DNA from: DATHTC01 sp050262775
GTDB lineage: Bacteria; Actinomycetota; Thermoleophilia; Gaiellales; Gaiellaceae
Length of the DNA stretch: 46,378 bases
Direction of reading: 5' to 3'
Assembly (NCBI GenBank): GCA_050262775.1
Contig: JBLNEO010000167.1
Span: 1-46,378, forward strand
Part shown: positions 7,276 to 15,240 of the stretch, piece after piece
Layout of the letters: each line of letters starts with the position of its first letter
How positions within the stretch are numbered: position 1 is the first letter of the stretch
Notes under the pieces: generated by a model
Databases searched by the model: none
Told to the model about the DNA's origin: nothing
What the model saw: the letters and a program-made list of their open reading frames with translations, nothing else
Program-made: the position numbers and the translations under genes

Positions 7276-7973
7276 GCGCGCTCCGCGAGCGCGTGCACCT
7301 TCGCGGCCGCGTCGCCGGGGACGGCGTCGCCGTGGCCGACGGCGACGATGCGCGGCTCGAGCGAGGCGAACCGCGCGAGCGACTCCCGATGCTGGTCGGG
7401 GTTGAGCGTGAACGCGGGCCAGCCGGCCTCGAAGCGGGGCCACGTGGCGATCGCGTCGCCCGCGATCAGCAGGCCGCGGTCGGCCAGGTGGAATGCGAGG
7501 TGGCCGGGGGAGTGGCCGGGCGCGTGCACCACCTCCAGCGGGCCGACGGCGTCGCCGTCCTCGACCGTGCCGTCGACGGGGCAGGGTGTGTGGCGCGGCC
7601 GGTTGAGGAAGATGCCGACCTGGAACGGGTACGTCCGGAACGGCCGGGTCGGCCTGAGCCCGACCGACTGGGCGGGCCGGTCGCCCGCGACGACGTCCGC
7701 CTCCCACTCGTGCGCGAGCACCTGCGCGTGCGTCTCGCGCTTGAGCGCCGCGAGCCCGCCGAGGTGCGAGCGGTGGGCGTGCGTGAGGACGATCCGTCGC
7801 AGGTCGCGCGGGATGCGTCCGAGCTCGCGGATCGCCTCCAGCACCTCGTGCGCGTCGTCCGGGAAGAGCGTGTCCACGAGCGTGAGCTCTCGGCCGCTCT
7901 CGACGAGGAAGGCGCGGACGTGTCCGCCCTTCGAGCCCCCCAGGCTGTGGACGCCGGGCGCGAGCTCCCTCAT
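7272..7973 (-). CDS. metallo-beta-lactamase-fold hydrolase, variant metal motif
   Basis: 233 residues, glyoxalase-II-like MBL fold. The metal motifs are HAHRSH (65-70), APGHSPGH (His154, His158), GD (Asp173) and VGHGD (His214). The canonical motif is HxHxDH; here the Asp that normally holds the second zinc is Ser69. That suggests a mononuclear or altered site, though the other ligands are intact. The ATG at 7973 overlaps the stop of the dioxygenase gene (ATGA) and its own stop overlaps the GTG of the MerB-like gene (GTGA), so the three are translationally coupled. Substrate unknown; thioesters and lactones are common for the family. Confidence 0.88.
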   Translation of the reverse strand: MRELAPGVHSLGGSKGGHVRAFLVESGRELTLVDTLFPDDAHEVLEAIRELGRIPRDLRRIVLTHAHRSHLGGLAALKRETHAQVLAHEWEADVVAGDRPAQSVGLRPTRPFRTYPFQVGIFLNRPRHTPCPVDGTVEDGDAVGPLEVVHAPGHSPGHLAFHLADRGLLIAGDAIATWPRFEAGWPAFTLNPDQHRESLARFASLEPRIVAVGHGDAVPGDAAAKVHALAERA

Positions 7974-9712
7974 CCGCGCACGCGCTTCCAGGGAGCGAAG
8001 GCGTTGTCGACGCCCTCGAGCGCCGGCGCAACCTCCGGGTAGTGCCGCGTCAGCACGTCGATCATCGTGGAGTCGTCGATCCAGTCGAGGCCGGCCTGCG
8101 TGTACGTCTCGGGCGTGTAGTCGCGCGTGAAGAAGCGGTCGCTCTTCAGCCGGCGCGAGGCCATGAGGATGAACACGCGGAAGGCGGTGTCGCTGAATCC
8201 GAAGCCCTTCGGCGGCTGCTCCGCGTACAGGCCGATCATCAGGTCGACGCGCTCGACGTCGCCGTAGACGCGGCGCAGCTGCTCCGCCCACTCCGGGTTC
8301 GGGGTGAGCTCCTCGAACGTCGCCGCGGGCTTCAGGTGGAAGCGACGCCGGAACTCGTTGTACCGCGGCACGCCGCGCTCTCGGATGCGGAGGATGTCCG
8401 TCGCCGCGAGGTCGACCTCCGTCCCGTCCGGCCGCTTCAGCAGCTGCAGCGAGCGCGGGTAGTTGTGGAGCGTGATCGCGCCCGGGTTCGCGATCCCGAA
8501 CGAGTAGAGCGAGTTCGGCATCCCGAGCGTGTCGAGGCGTTCGCGCACCCGCAGGGCGCCGAGCTCCGGGAACGTCCGCTCCTCGAGCACCTCGTCGGTC
8601 GCGACGGAGCGGAAGGTGTAGTCGTCGGGCAGCAGCGGGTGCATCCGGTAGACCGCGACGAACTCCTCCGTCAGCGAGTACGGCACGCCGTGGTGGTTCG
8701 TCGCCGACCCCGGGATGCCGCCGAGCACCTCGTTCGAGGTCAGACGGCCGACGCGCTTGCCGAGGATCCCGTACCAGTTGGCGCGCATCGCGTACTTCGT
8801 GGTCGGGTGGGCGATGATCGCCGGCGTCCACTCGGTCGTGTGGATCTTCGCCATCAGCGCCGCGTTGACGAGGCGCGCCTTCCGGTACAGCTCGTCGTCG
8901 CCGAGCTCGGGGTTGGCCTCGGCGAGGCGGTCGCAGATCGCGTTGTGCTCGTGGGTGAAGAGCGTGTGCAGGAGCGCGAGCCCGAGCCAGAAGTTGCCCG
9001 CGACGCCGGTGAGGTCGAGCTTGTCGTCCATGTCGCGCGGGAGCTGGCCGTCGGGGTCGAGGCGGAGCTTGCCGCCCTCGTGCGTGCGGATCGCCTGCGC
9101 GAACCGGTCGTCGCCGCCGTAGATCTGTGACGCGTCCCACCAGTGCGAGTCGGCCGTGACGTACGTCGGCGGCGTCCCGTCGTCGCGGTGGCTCGCGTCG
9201 GGCCGCGTCCGCTCGATCCGCATCGGCCGCTCGTACCACGGGTCGTCGTCGGCGAGCTCCACCTGCCACGGCTCGTCGGGCTCGTTCTTGCCGTGGCTGA
9301 ACCAGTCGTGCACCTCGAACTGGAGCCACGCCGCGGCGAGGACGTTGACGATCGTGGCCGGCGTGAATTCGTCGCGCGTGAGCAGCTCGCGGCTGACGAG
9401 ACGCGGGTTCGGCTCGAGGATCGACGGCGCCGGCTCCGGCTGCGTGACCGCGATCGGGACGTTGCGGCCGAAGCGCTGACCCACCATCCCCATCGTCGGG
9501 TGGTCGAGGTCGTTGTAGCTCCCGTCGAGCGTTCGCGCCCCGGTGTCGCCGTCGGGGGCGGCGGCGACGTCGCTCTCGCCGGTGTCGTAGAGGTTCTGCC
9601 TGCGGAGGGTCTGGCGGAGACCGACGAGGGTCAGGACGCCGATCGGGCGCGGCAGCCGGTCCCAGCCGACGCGCCGGTCGAGCATTCCCGCGGTCCTCGA
9701 GAGCAGCCCCAT
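7970..9712 (-). CDS. alpha-dioxygenase/cyclooxygenase-like haem peroxidase
   Basis: 580 residues, animal-haem-peroxidase superfamily, closest in style to fatty-acid alpha-dioxygenases. The distal-site motif QFEVHDW has Gln131 and His135, with the Gln-x3-His spacing of cyclooxygenases. HTLFTHEHNAICD follows (249-261). EFVAVYRMH gives Tyr355 and His358, matching the Tyr-x2-His pair that supplies the catalytic tyrosyl radical and the proximal haem ligand. Family members add oxygen to fatty acids. The ATG at 9712 has AGGAGGT 4 bases upstream. It heads the three-gene operon with the MBL and MerB-like genes. No signal peptide is visible. The oxygenase versus peroxidase assignment rests on motif spacing only. 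Confidence 0.85.
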   Translation of the reverse strand: MGLLSRTAGMLDRRVGWDRLPRPIGVLTLVGLRQTLRRQNLYDTGESDVAAAPDGDTGARTLDGSYNDLDHPTMGMVGQRFGRNVPIAVTQPEPAPSILEPNPRLVSRELLTRDEFTPATIVNVLAAAWLQFEVHDWFSHGKNEPDEPWQVELADDDPWYERPMRIERTRPDASHRDDGTPPTYVTADSHWWDASQIYGGDDRFAQAIRTHEGGKLRLDPDGQLPRDMDDKLDLTGVAGNFWLGLALLHTLFTHEHNAICDRLAEANPELGDDELYRKARLVNAALMAKIHTTEWTPAIIAHPTTKYAMRANWYGILGKRVGRLTSNEVLGGIPGSATNHHGVPYSLTEEFVAVYRMHPLLPDDYTFRSVATDEVLEERTFPELGALRVRERLDTLGMPNSLYSFGIANPGAITLHNYPRSLQLLKRPDGTEVDLAATDILRIRERGVPRYNEFRRRFHLKPAATFEELTPNPEWAEQLRRVYGDVERVDLMIGLYAEQPPKGFGFSDTAFRVFILMASRRLKSDRFFTRDYTPETYTQAGLDWIDDSTMIDVLTRHYPEVAPALEGVDNAFAPWKRVRG

Positions 9713-9789
9713 CACGACCTCCTGTCGCCGTCGCTTCGCCGACGATGTGACCCTCGGCCGCAGACCGGCACATCCCGTCGCTGCCGCCG

Positions 9790-9818
9790 ATGAAAACACC
9801 GGCGGCGGGCCGGGTCAA
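9790..9818 (-). promoter_or_regulatory. possible operon promoter TTGACC-17-TTTCAT
   Basis: Minus strand: TTGACC (9818-9813), 17 bases, TTTCAT (9795-9790), giving a leader of about 70 bases before the dioxygenase gene. The -35 overlaps the TGA stop of the upstream AAA gene. The -10 match is only 4 of 6. Confidence 0.4.
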
Positions 9819-10831
9819 CCGCCGAGCCAGCGCCGCCGGCGCGTGCGCTCCGCGATCGGCTCCTCGCCGAGGCTCCGCGCGGCTTCGACGAGGTCGTCCG
9901 CGGTGAGCGTCGTCACGGCTTCGCGCTCGAGCTCCGCGAGCGGGCGGCCCTCGAGGCGCGCGAGCCGCAGGGCCTGCCGGTTGAGCGCCTGCTCGAACAG
10001 GGTGCGCGCGAAGCGCGCGTTGCCGAAGCGCTCGCCGCGCGCGGCGCCCTCGAGGATCCGCGCGAGCGCCTCGCGTGCGCCGGGGCCGAGCTCGTACTCG
10101 TGCTCGCGCGCCAGCCGCTCCGTGATCTCGACGAGCTGCGCCGTCGTGTAGTCGGGGAACGAGATCTCGCGCGCGAAGCGCGAGCGCAGGCCCGGGTTCG
10201 ACTCGAGGAACGCGCGCATCAGGCGCGGGTAGCCCGCGACGATCACGACCAGCCGGTGGCGGTGATCCTCCATCCGCTTGAGCAGGATCTCGACCGCCTC
10301 CGGGCCGAAGTCGAGCCGGCCCTCGCCCTCCGGCGCGAGCGAGTACGCCTCGTCGACGAAGAGCACGCCGTCGAGCGCGCGCTTCACCACGCGGTCGGTC
10401 TTCAGCGCGGTCGAGCCGACGAACTGCCCGACGAGCCCCGCGCGGTCGACCTCGACGAGGTGGCCCCGCTGCAGGAGGCCGAGCGAGCGGTACATCTCCG
10501 CGAGCAGCCGTGCGACGGTCGTCTTTCCGGTGCCGGGGTTGCCGAGGAAGACGAGGTGCTGCGACGTGGCGACCTCCGGGAGGCCGTGCTCGGCACGCCG
10601 TGCCTGCACCTGGAGGAACGCCACGAGCGCGTGCACCTGCTCCTTCACCGTGTCGAGGCCGACGAGCTCGTCCAGCTCCGCCTGCACCTCCTCGAGCGGC
10701 CGCGCCGGCGCCTGCCGCCCTCCGAAGAGGTCGCCGACGAGCTCGTCGACGTCGGGGCCGCCCGGCCGTCGCAGCTGCTCGCCGAGCCGGCCGATCGTCT
10801 CGCGCAGGTCGTCGAGCGGGTTCCGCGGCAT
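9815..10831 (-). CDS. CbxX/CfxQ-type AAA+ ATPase
   Basis: 338 residues from ATG 10831. Walker A is GNPGTGKTT (97-105), Walker B is LFVDEAYSLAP, sensor-like NPGLRSRF and an arginine-rich tail follow. A short N-terminal helical region precedes the AAA module. The family includes Rubisco-activase-type CbxX and ESX EccA-like chaperone ATPases; neither Rubisco nor type VII secretion genes are nearby, so a specific partner cannot be assigned. The start was chosen over upstream in-frame codons because TACGGT (10846-10841, minus strand) ends 9 bases before this ATG and upstream residues look non-coding. Confidence 0.85.
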   Translation of the reverse strand: MPRNPLDDLRETIGRLGEQLRRPGGPDVDELVGDLFGGRQAPARPLEEVQAELDELVGLDTVKEQVHALVAFLQVQARRAEHGLPEVATSQHLVFLGNPGTGKTTVARLLAEMYRSLGLLQRGHLVEVDRAGLVGQFVGSTALKTDRVVKRALDGVLFVDEAYSLAPEGEGRLDFGPEAVEILLKRMEDHRHRLVVIVAGYPRLMRAFLESNPGLRSRFAREISFPDYTTAQLVEITERLAREHEYELGPGAREALARILEGAARGERFGNARFARTLFEQALNRQALRLARLEGRPLAELEREAVTTLTADDLVEAARSLGEEPIAERTRRRRWLGG

Positions 10832-10840
10832 CGCCCCGTG

Positions 10841-10846
10841 ACCGTA
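10841..10846 (-). promoter_or_regulatory. -10 element of CbxX-type gene
   Basis: TACGGT on the minus strand, 9 bases before ATG 10831. Confidence 0.45.
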
Positions 10847-10973
10847 CCCCTCGGCCGTACGGGCCAAGCGCAGGGCGTCGGGCACCGCCGTACTGCGCTC
10901 TGCACACACGGTGGCGGAGTCGCACGCGAATGCGGGGCCCGTTCACGCTGTGCGAGCCGCGGACGCCGGTCGC

Positions 10974-11603
10974 CTAGCCGTCGGCGTCGAGCGCTCGCAT
11001 CAGCTCGTCGAGCTTCGCCTCCACCCGGGCGAGGCGCGCCTCCAGCTCGTCCATCTTCGTGCGCTCGTCGTCCGGAAGGGACGATGGCTGGCTCCGAGCC
11101 GCCGGCTCGCCCTCGTCCGCGGTGCCGAGGAGCTGGCGGACGCGATCCTCCTTCTGCCCCGGGCGCCGCGGCAGCCGCTCGACGAGCTCGCGGTCGCCGA
11201 GCTCCGCGAGCGTCCGGTGCAGGTCGTCGAGCGTGCCGAACGGGTACAGGCGCTCCGTTCGCGTCTTCAGCTCGCCGGGCGTCTGCGGGCCGCGGAGCAT
11301 CAGCACGGCCAGGACCGCGAGCTGGGACGGCGTCAGGGAGAGCGCGTCGTCGAGGAGGTGGCGGTACTTGATCGCGCGCGACCCGGCGCCGCTCGCGAGC
11401 CGGGTGAAGCCGCGGTCGCCGAGCCGTTGCAGCGCCACGCGGATCGTCGGCTCGTCGAGCTCCATCACGGGCTCGCGGTTCGTCGACTGGTTCGCCGCGA
11501 GTCGGAGCGAGTTGAGCGAGAGCGGGTACGCGTCCGGCGTCGTCCGCTGCTTCTCGATCAGGCACCCGAGCACGCGGAGCTCGACGGCGTCGAGGTCGTT
11601 CAC
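10974..11603 (-). CDS. YceH/DUF480 family protein
   Basis: 209 residues from GTG 11603. The N-terminal half matches the DUF480 tandem winged-helix family: LDAVELRVLGCLIEKQ at the start, TPDAYPLSLNSLRLAANQSTNREPV, then GPQTPGELKTRTERL. A C-terminal coiled coil (MDELEARLARVEAKLDELMRAL) is appended after a Ser/Pro-rich linker. Function is not established; a DNA-binding role is plausible from the fold. The GTG overlaps the stop of the upstream VOC gene (GTGA), making it the last gene of a three-gene operon starting at 12410. Confidence 0.9.
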   Translation of the reverse strand: MNDLDAVELRVLGCLIEKQRTTPDAYPLSLNSLRLAANQSTNREPVMELDEPTIRVALQRLGDRGFTRLASGAGSRAIKYRHLLDDALSLTPSQLAVLAVLMLRGPQTPGELKTRTERLYPFGTLDDLHRTLAELGDRELVERLPRRPGQKEDRVRQLLGTADEGEPAARSQPSSLPDDERTKMDELEARLARVEAKLDELMRALDADG

Positions 11604-11992
11604 GTGCCGGGCTCCTGGAAGAGCGTCAGCTGGAGGTCCGCCGGGCCCTCGAGCCGCGCGTTCAGCGACCCCCACGGCGTGCGGGTCGGCTCCGCCACGA
11701 CCTGCGCGCCGGCCTCGACGAGCCGAGCCGTCGTCCCGCCGGCGTCGTCGACCTCGAATGCGAGGCGGACGTGGCCGGCGACGCGGCGCCCGACCTCGAC
11801 CTCGTCGACGAACGCCGCGTGCTCCTCGTCGAGGAGCTCGAGGGTCGCCCGCCCGGCCTCGAGGATCGTCACGCGCCCGCGCTCGTCGTACGCCTCCCGC
11901 TCGCGCAGGCCGAGCACGTCGCGGTAGAAGCGAAGCGCCTCGTCGTAGTCCGGCGCCGTCACGCACACCCGGAGCTCGCGCACGCCCGTCAC
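11600..11992 (-). CDS. VOC-superfamily (glyoxalase/bleomycin resistance-like) protein
   Basis: 130 residues with the paired beta-alpha-beta-beta-beta layout of vicinal oxygen chelate proteins: RVCVTAPDYDEALRFYRDVLGL, GRATLELLDEEHAAF, then HVRLAFEVDDAGGTTARLVEAGAQVV and NARLEGPADLQLTLFQ. Substrate is unknown. The GTG at 11992 lies one base after the TAG of the upstream VOC gene (TAGCGTG) and the stop overlaps the downstream YceH start, so expression is coupled. Confidence 0.85.
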   Translation of the reverse strand: MTGVRELRVCVTAPDYDEALRFYRDVLGLREREAYDERGRVTILEAGRATLELLDEEHAAFVDEVEVGRRVAGHVRLAFEVDDAGGTTARLVEAGAQVVAEPTRTPWGSLNARLEGPADLQLTLFQEPGT

Positions 11993-11993
11993 G

Positions 11994-12410
11994 CTACGAC
12001 GCCGTCTCCGCTCCCCAGTCCTCCGGCGGCACGTCGCGCTGGTGCTGCGCGAAGAACCACTCGTGCCCCTCCGGGTCCTTCGCGTGGTAGCGGCGGTCGC
12101 CGTACGCCTGATCCGACGGCGTCGCCACGATCTCCGCGCCCTCCTCGCGGGCGCGCTCGAAGTGCGCGTCGACGTCGTCCACGTAGCAGTAGATCGAGAC
12201 GGAGGTGCCGCCGGAGCGGCGCGGGCTCACGTAGCCGTGGCCCGGCTCGCCGAGGTAGACGATCCCCGGCCCGAGGCTCAGCTCCGCGTGCCAGACGCGG
12301 CCCTCCGGCGAGCGCGAGCGCAGCTCGTCCCGGAAGCCGAAGGCGCGCACGAGGAAGTCGCACGCCGCCGCCCCGTTCTCGTACAGCAGGTAGGGCGTGA
12401 TCGCCTGCAC
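11994..12410 (-). CDS. PhnB-like VOC protein
   Basis: 138 residues. The opening ITPYLLYENGAAACDFLVRAFGF and the later SIYCYVDDVDAHFERAREEGAEIV and DPEGHEWFFAQH are typical of PhnB/YP_ glyoxalase-like VOC proteins. The single-domain protein would act as a dimer. The GTG at 12410 follows TACTGT (12420-12415, minus strand) by only 4 bases, so the transcript start may fall inside the first codons or the -10 call may be wrong. First gene of the VOC-VOC-yceH operon. Confidence 0.87.
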   Translation of the reverse strand: MQAITPYLLYENGAAACDFLVRAFGFRDELRSRSPEGRVWHAELSLGPGIVYLGEPGHGYVSPRRSGGTSVSIYCYVDDVDAHFERAREEGAEIVATPSDQAYGDRRYHAKDPEGHEWFFAQHQRDVPPEDWGAETAS

Positions 12411-12444
12411 GCCGACAGTATGCGCGGCGCCGTTCGGCGGCGAG

Positions 12445-12478
12445 GACGAGGTGGCTCGTCGCGGCCGGGGACCCCGGC
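12445..12478 (-). terminator. hairpins between EttA and the VOC operon
   Basis: Two small inverted repeats lie in the 73-base gap: GACGAG/CTCGTC (12445-12460, 4-base loop) and the palindrome GCCGGGG-A-CCCCGGC (12464-12478). No T-run follows on the minus strand, so an intrinsic terminator for EttA is only a possibility. Confidence 0.3.
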
Positions 12479-12483
12479 GCGGG

Positions 12484-14154
<1,671 letters not shown>

Positions 14155-14163
14155 CGGCGCGCC

Positions 14164-14173
14164 AGGGTAGCGT
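14164..14173. promoter_or_regulatory. symmetric bidirectional -10 (AGGGTAGCGT)
   Basis: Plus strand reads TAGCGT (14168-14173), 7 bases before ATG 14181; minus strand reads TACCCT (14169-14164), 9 bases before GTG 14154. The two hexamers share the same central TA. Only 26 bases separate the two start codons and neither has a Shine-Dalgarno. Confidence 0.65.
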
Positions 14174-14180
14174 CTGGGCC

Positions 14181-14813
14181 ATGGCCGGTTGCTGCCCGCC
14201 GCGGGGCTACGACGCGATGTTCGATCGGCGTCAGGCGCGGCGCGACCTGCGCCGCTGGCGGGACAAGGGCCTGCACGCCGACGCGCGCGACGCCGTCGAC
14301 TTCCTGTCGCGCGAGGGTGCGGCGACGGTGCTGGAGATCGGCGGCGGCATCGGCGCCACGCAGGTCGAGCTGCTCCGGGGCGGGGCCGAGCGGACGGTGA
14401 ACGTCGAGCTCTCGGGCGGCTACGAGGAGGTCGCGCGCGAGCTCGCCCGCGAGGAGGGCGTCGAGGGACGCGTGGAACGGCGGATCGGCGACGCGGTGTC
14501 GTCGGAGCTGCCGGACGCCGACGCGGTGCTGCTCGTGCGGGTCGTCTGCTGCTACGCCGACTACGAGGCGCTCCTCGCCGCGGCCGCCGGTCACGCGCGC
14601 CGGTTCCTCGTCTTCACCTTCCCGCGCAGCGGCCCGCTCGCGTCGACGATCGTGGCCGTCGGGAATCTCTTCCTGCGGCTCCGGCGGCGCGACTTCCGGG
14701 CGTACGCCCATCCGCGTTCGGCGATGCTGGCCGCGGCCGAGCGGCACGGGCTCCGGCTCGTCCACGAGCGGCGTGCGCTCGTCTGGGAGACGGCCGCGCT
14801 CGTCCGCCGCTGA
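14181..14813 (+). CDS. class I SAM-dependent methyltransferase
   Basis: 210 residues. Motif I is VLEIGGGIGATQVELL, the acidic strand follows at TVNVELSGGYEEVAREL, and a later strand VLLVRVVCCYADYEAL carries motif IV. The N-terminal CCPPRGYDAMFD is characteristic of a group of small actinobacterial methyltransferases resembling Mg-protoporphyrin methyltransferases in the core. Substrate unknown; no tetrapyrrole genes are nearby. The ATG lies 7 bases after the shared -10, so the mRNA is probably leaderless. Confidence 0.82.
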   Translation: MAGCCPPRGYDAMFDRRQARRDLRRWRDKGLHADARDAVDFLSREGAATVLEIGGGIGATQVELLRGGAERTVNVELSGGYEEVARELAREEGVEGRVERRIGDAVSSELPDADAVLLVRVVCCYADYEALLAAAAGHARRFLVFTFPRSGPLASTIVAVGNLFLRLRRRDFRAYAHPRSAMLAAAERHGLRLVHERRALVWETAALVRR

Positions 14814-14901
14814 CCGATACGGGAATCCGCGGATACGGCGGCGTCCGGCTCCGACGAGGGTCGTGCCCGAGGGGTGAGAACCAGCCGCAGGAGGTGTGTG
14901 C

Positions 14902-15186
14902 ATGTTCACGTACGTCGGGCTGATCCAGCTGACCGACGAGGGGCGCGAGAACATCGAGAAGGCGCCCGAGTACCTCGCCAAGTTCACCGAGATCATCGAG
15001 GCCGAGGGCGGGAAGCTCGACCGCGTGCTCGCGGTCATGGGCCCGTGGGACTTCATCACGCTCGTCCGGTATCCGGACGTCGAGACGGCGTTCCGCGTGC
15101 TCGCCAAGATCGGCGCTCTCGAGGTGATCAAGACCGAGACGTTCCCGGCGGAGGACGTCGAGGTCTTCTTCAAGGCCCTCGCCTAG
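14902..15186 (+). CDS. GYD-type / Lrp-ligand-like small domain protein
   Basis: 94 residues. The whole protein is one ferredoxin-like alpha/beta domain: FTYVGLIQLTDEGREN, KFTEIIEAEGGKLDRVLAVMGPWDFITLVRYPD, ETFPAEDVEVFF. The MGPWD(F) turn corresponds to the GxYD motif of the GYD family (Pfam PF08734). No DNA-binding domain is attached. ATG 14902 has AGGAGGT at 14889-14895, 6 bases upstream, and is preferred over GTG 14896. A strong hairpin follows its stop, so it is probably monocistronic. Role unknown. Confidence 0.85.
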   Translation: MFTYVGLIQLTDEGRENIEKAPEYLAKFTEIIEAEGGKLDRVLAVMGPWDFITLVRYPDVETAFRVLAKIGALEVIKTETFPAEDVEVFFKALA

Positions 15187-15194
15187 CGCATCTC

Positions 15195-15220
15195 GACGGG
15201 GCCGCTCCGGCGGCCCCGTC
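15195..15220 (+). terminator. hairpin after GYD gene
   Basis: Perfect 11-bp stem GACGGGGCCGC / GCGGCCCCGTC with TCCG loop, 8 bases past the stop codon. No T-run follows. The P-type ATPase -10 starts 9 bases later. Confidence 0.6.
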
Positions 15221-15228
15221 TGCCCGTG

Positions 15229-15234
15229 TAGCCT
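15229..15234 (+). promoter_or_regulatory. -10 element of P-type ATPase gene
   Basis: TAGCCT ends 6 bases before ATG 15241; no Shine-Dalgarno. Confidence 0.5.
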
Positions 15235-15240
15235 CGCCGC

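Noticed and set aside
6628..9712. Classical mercury-resistance operon
   Set aside because: No mercuric reductase, MerR regulator or mercury transporter is in the window, and MerB-like proteins in actinobacteria are not all mercury enzymes.
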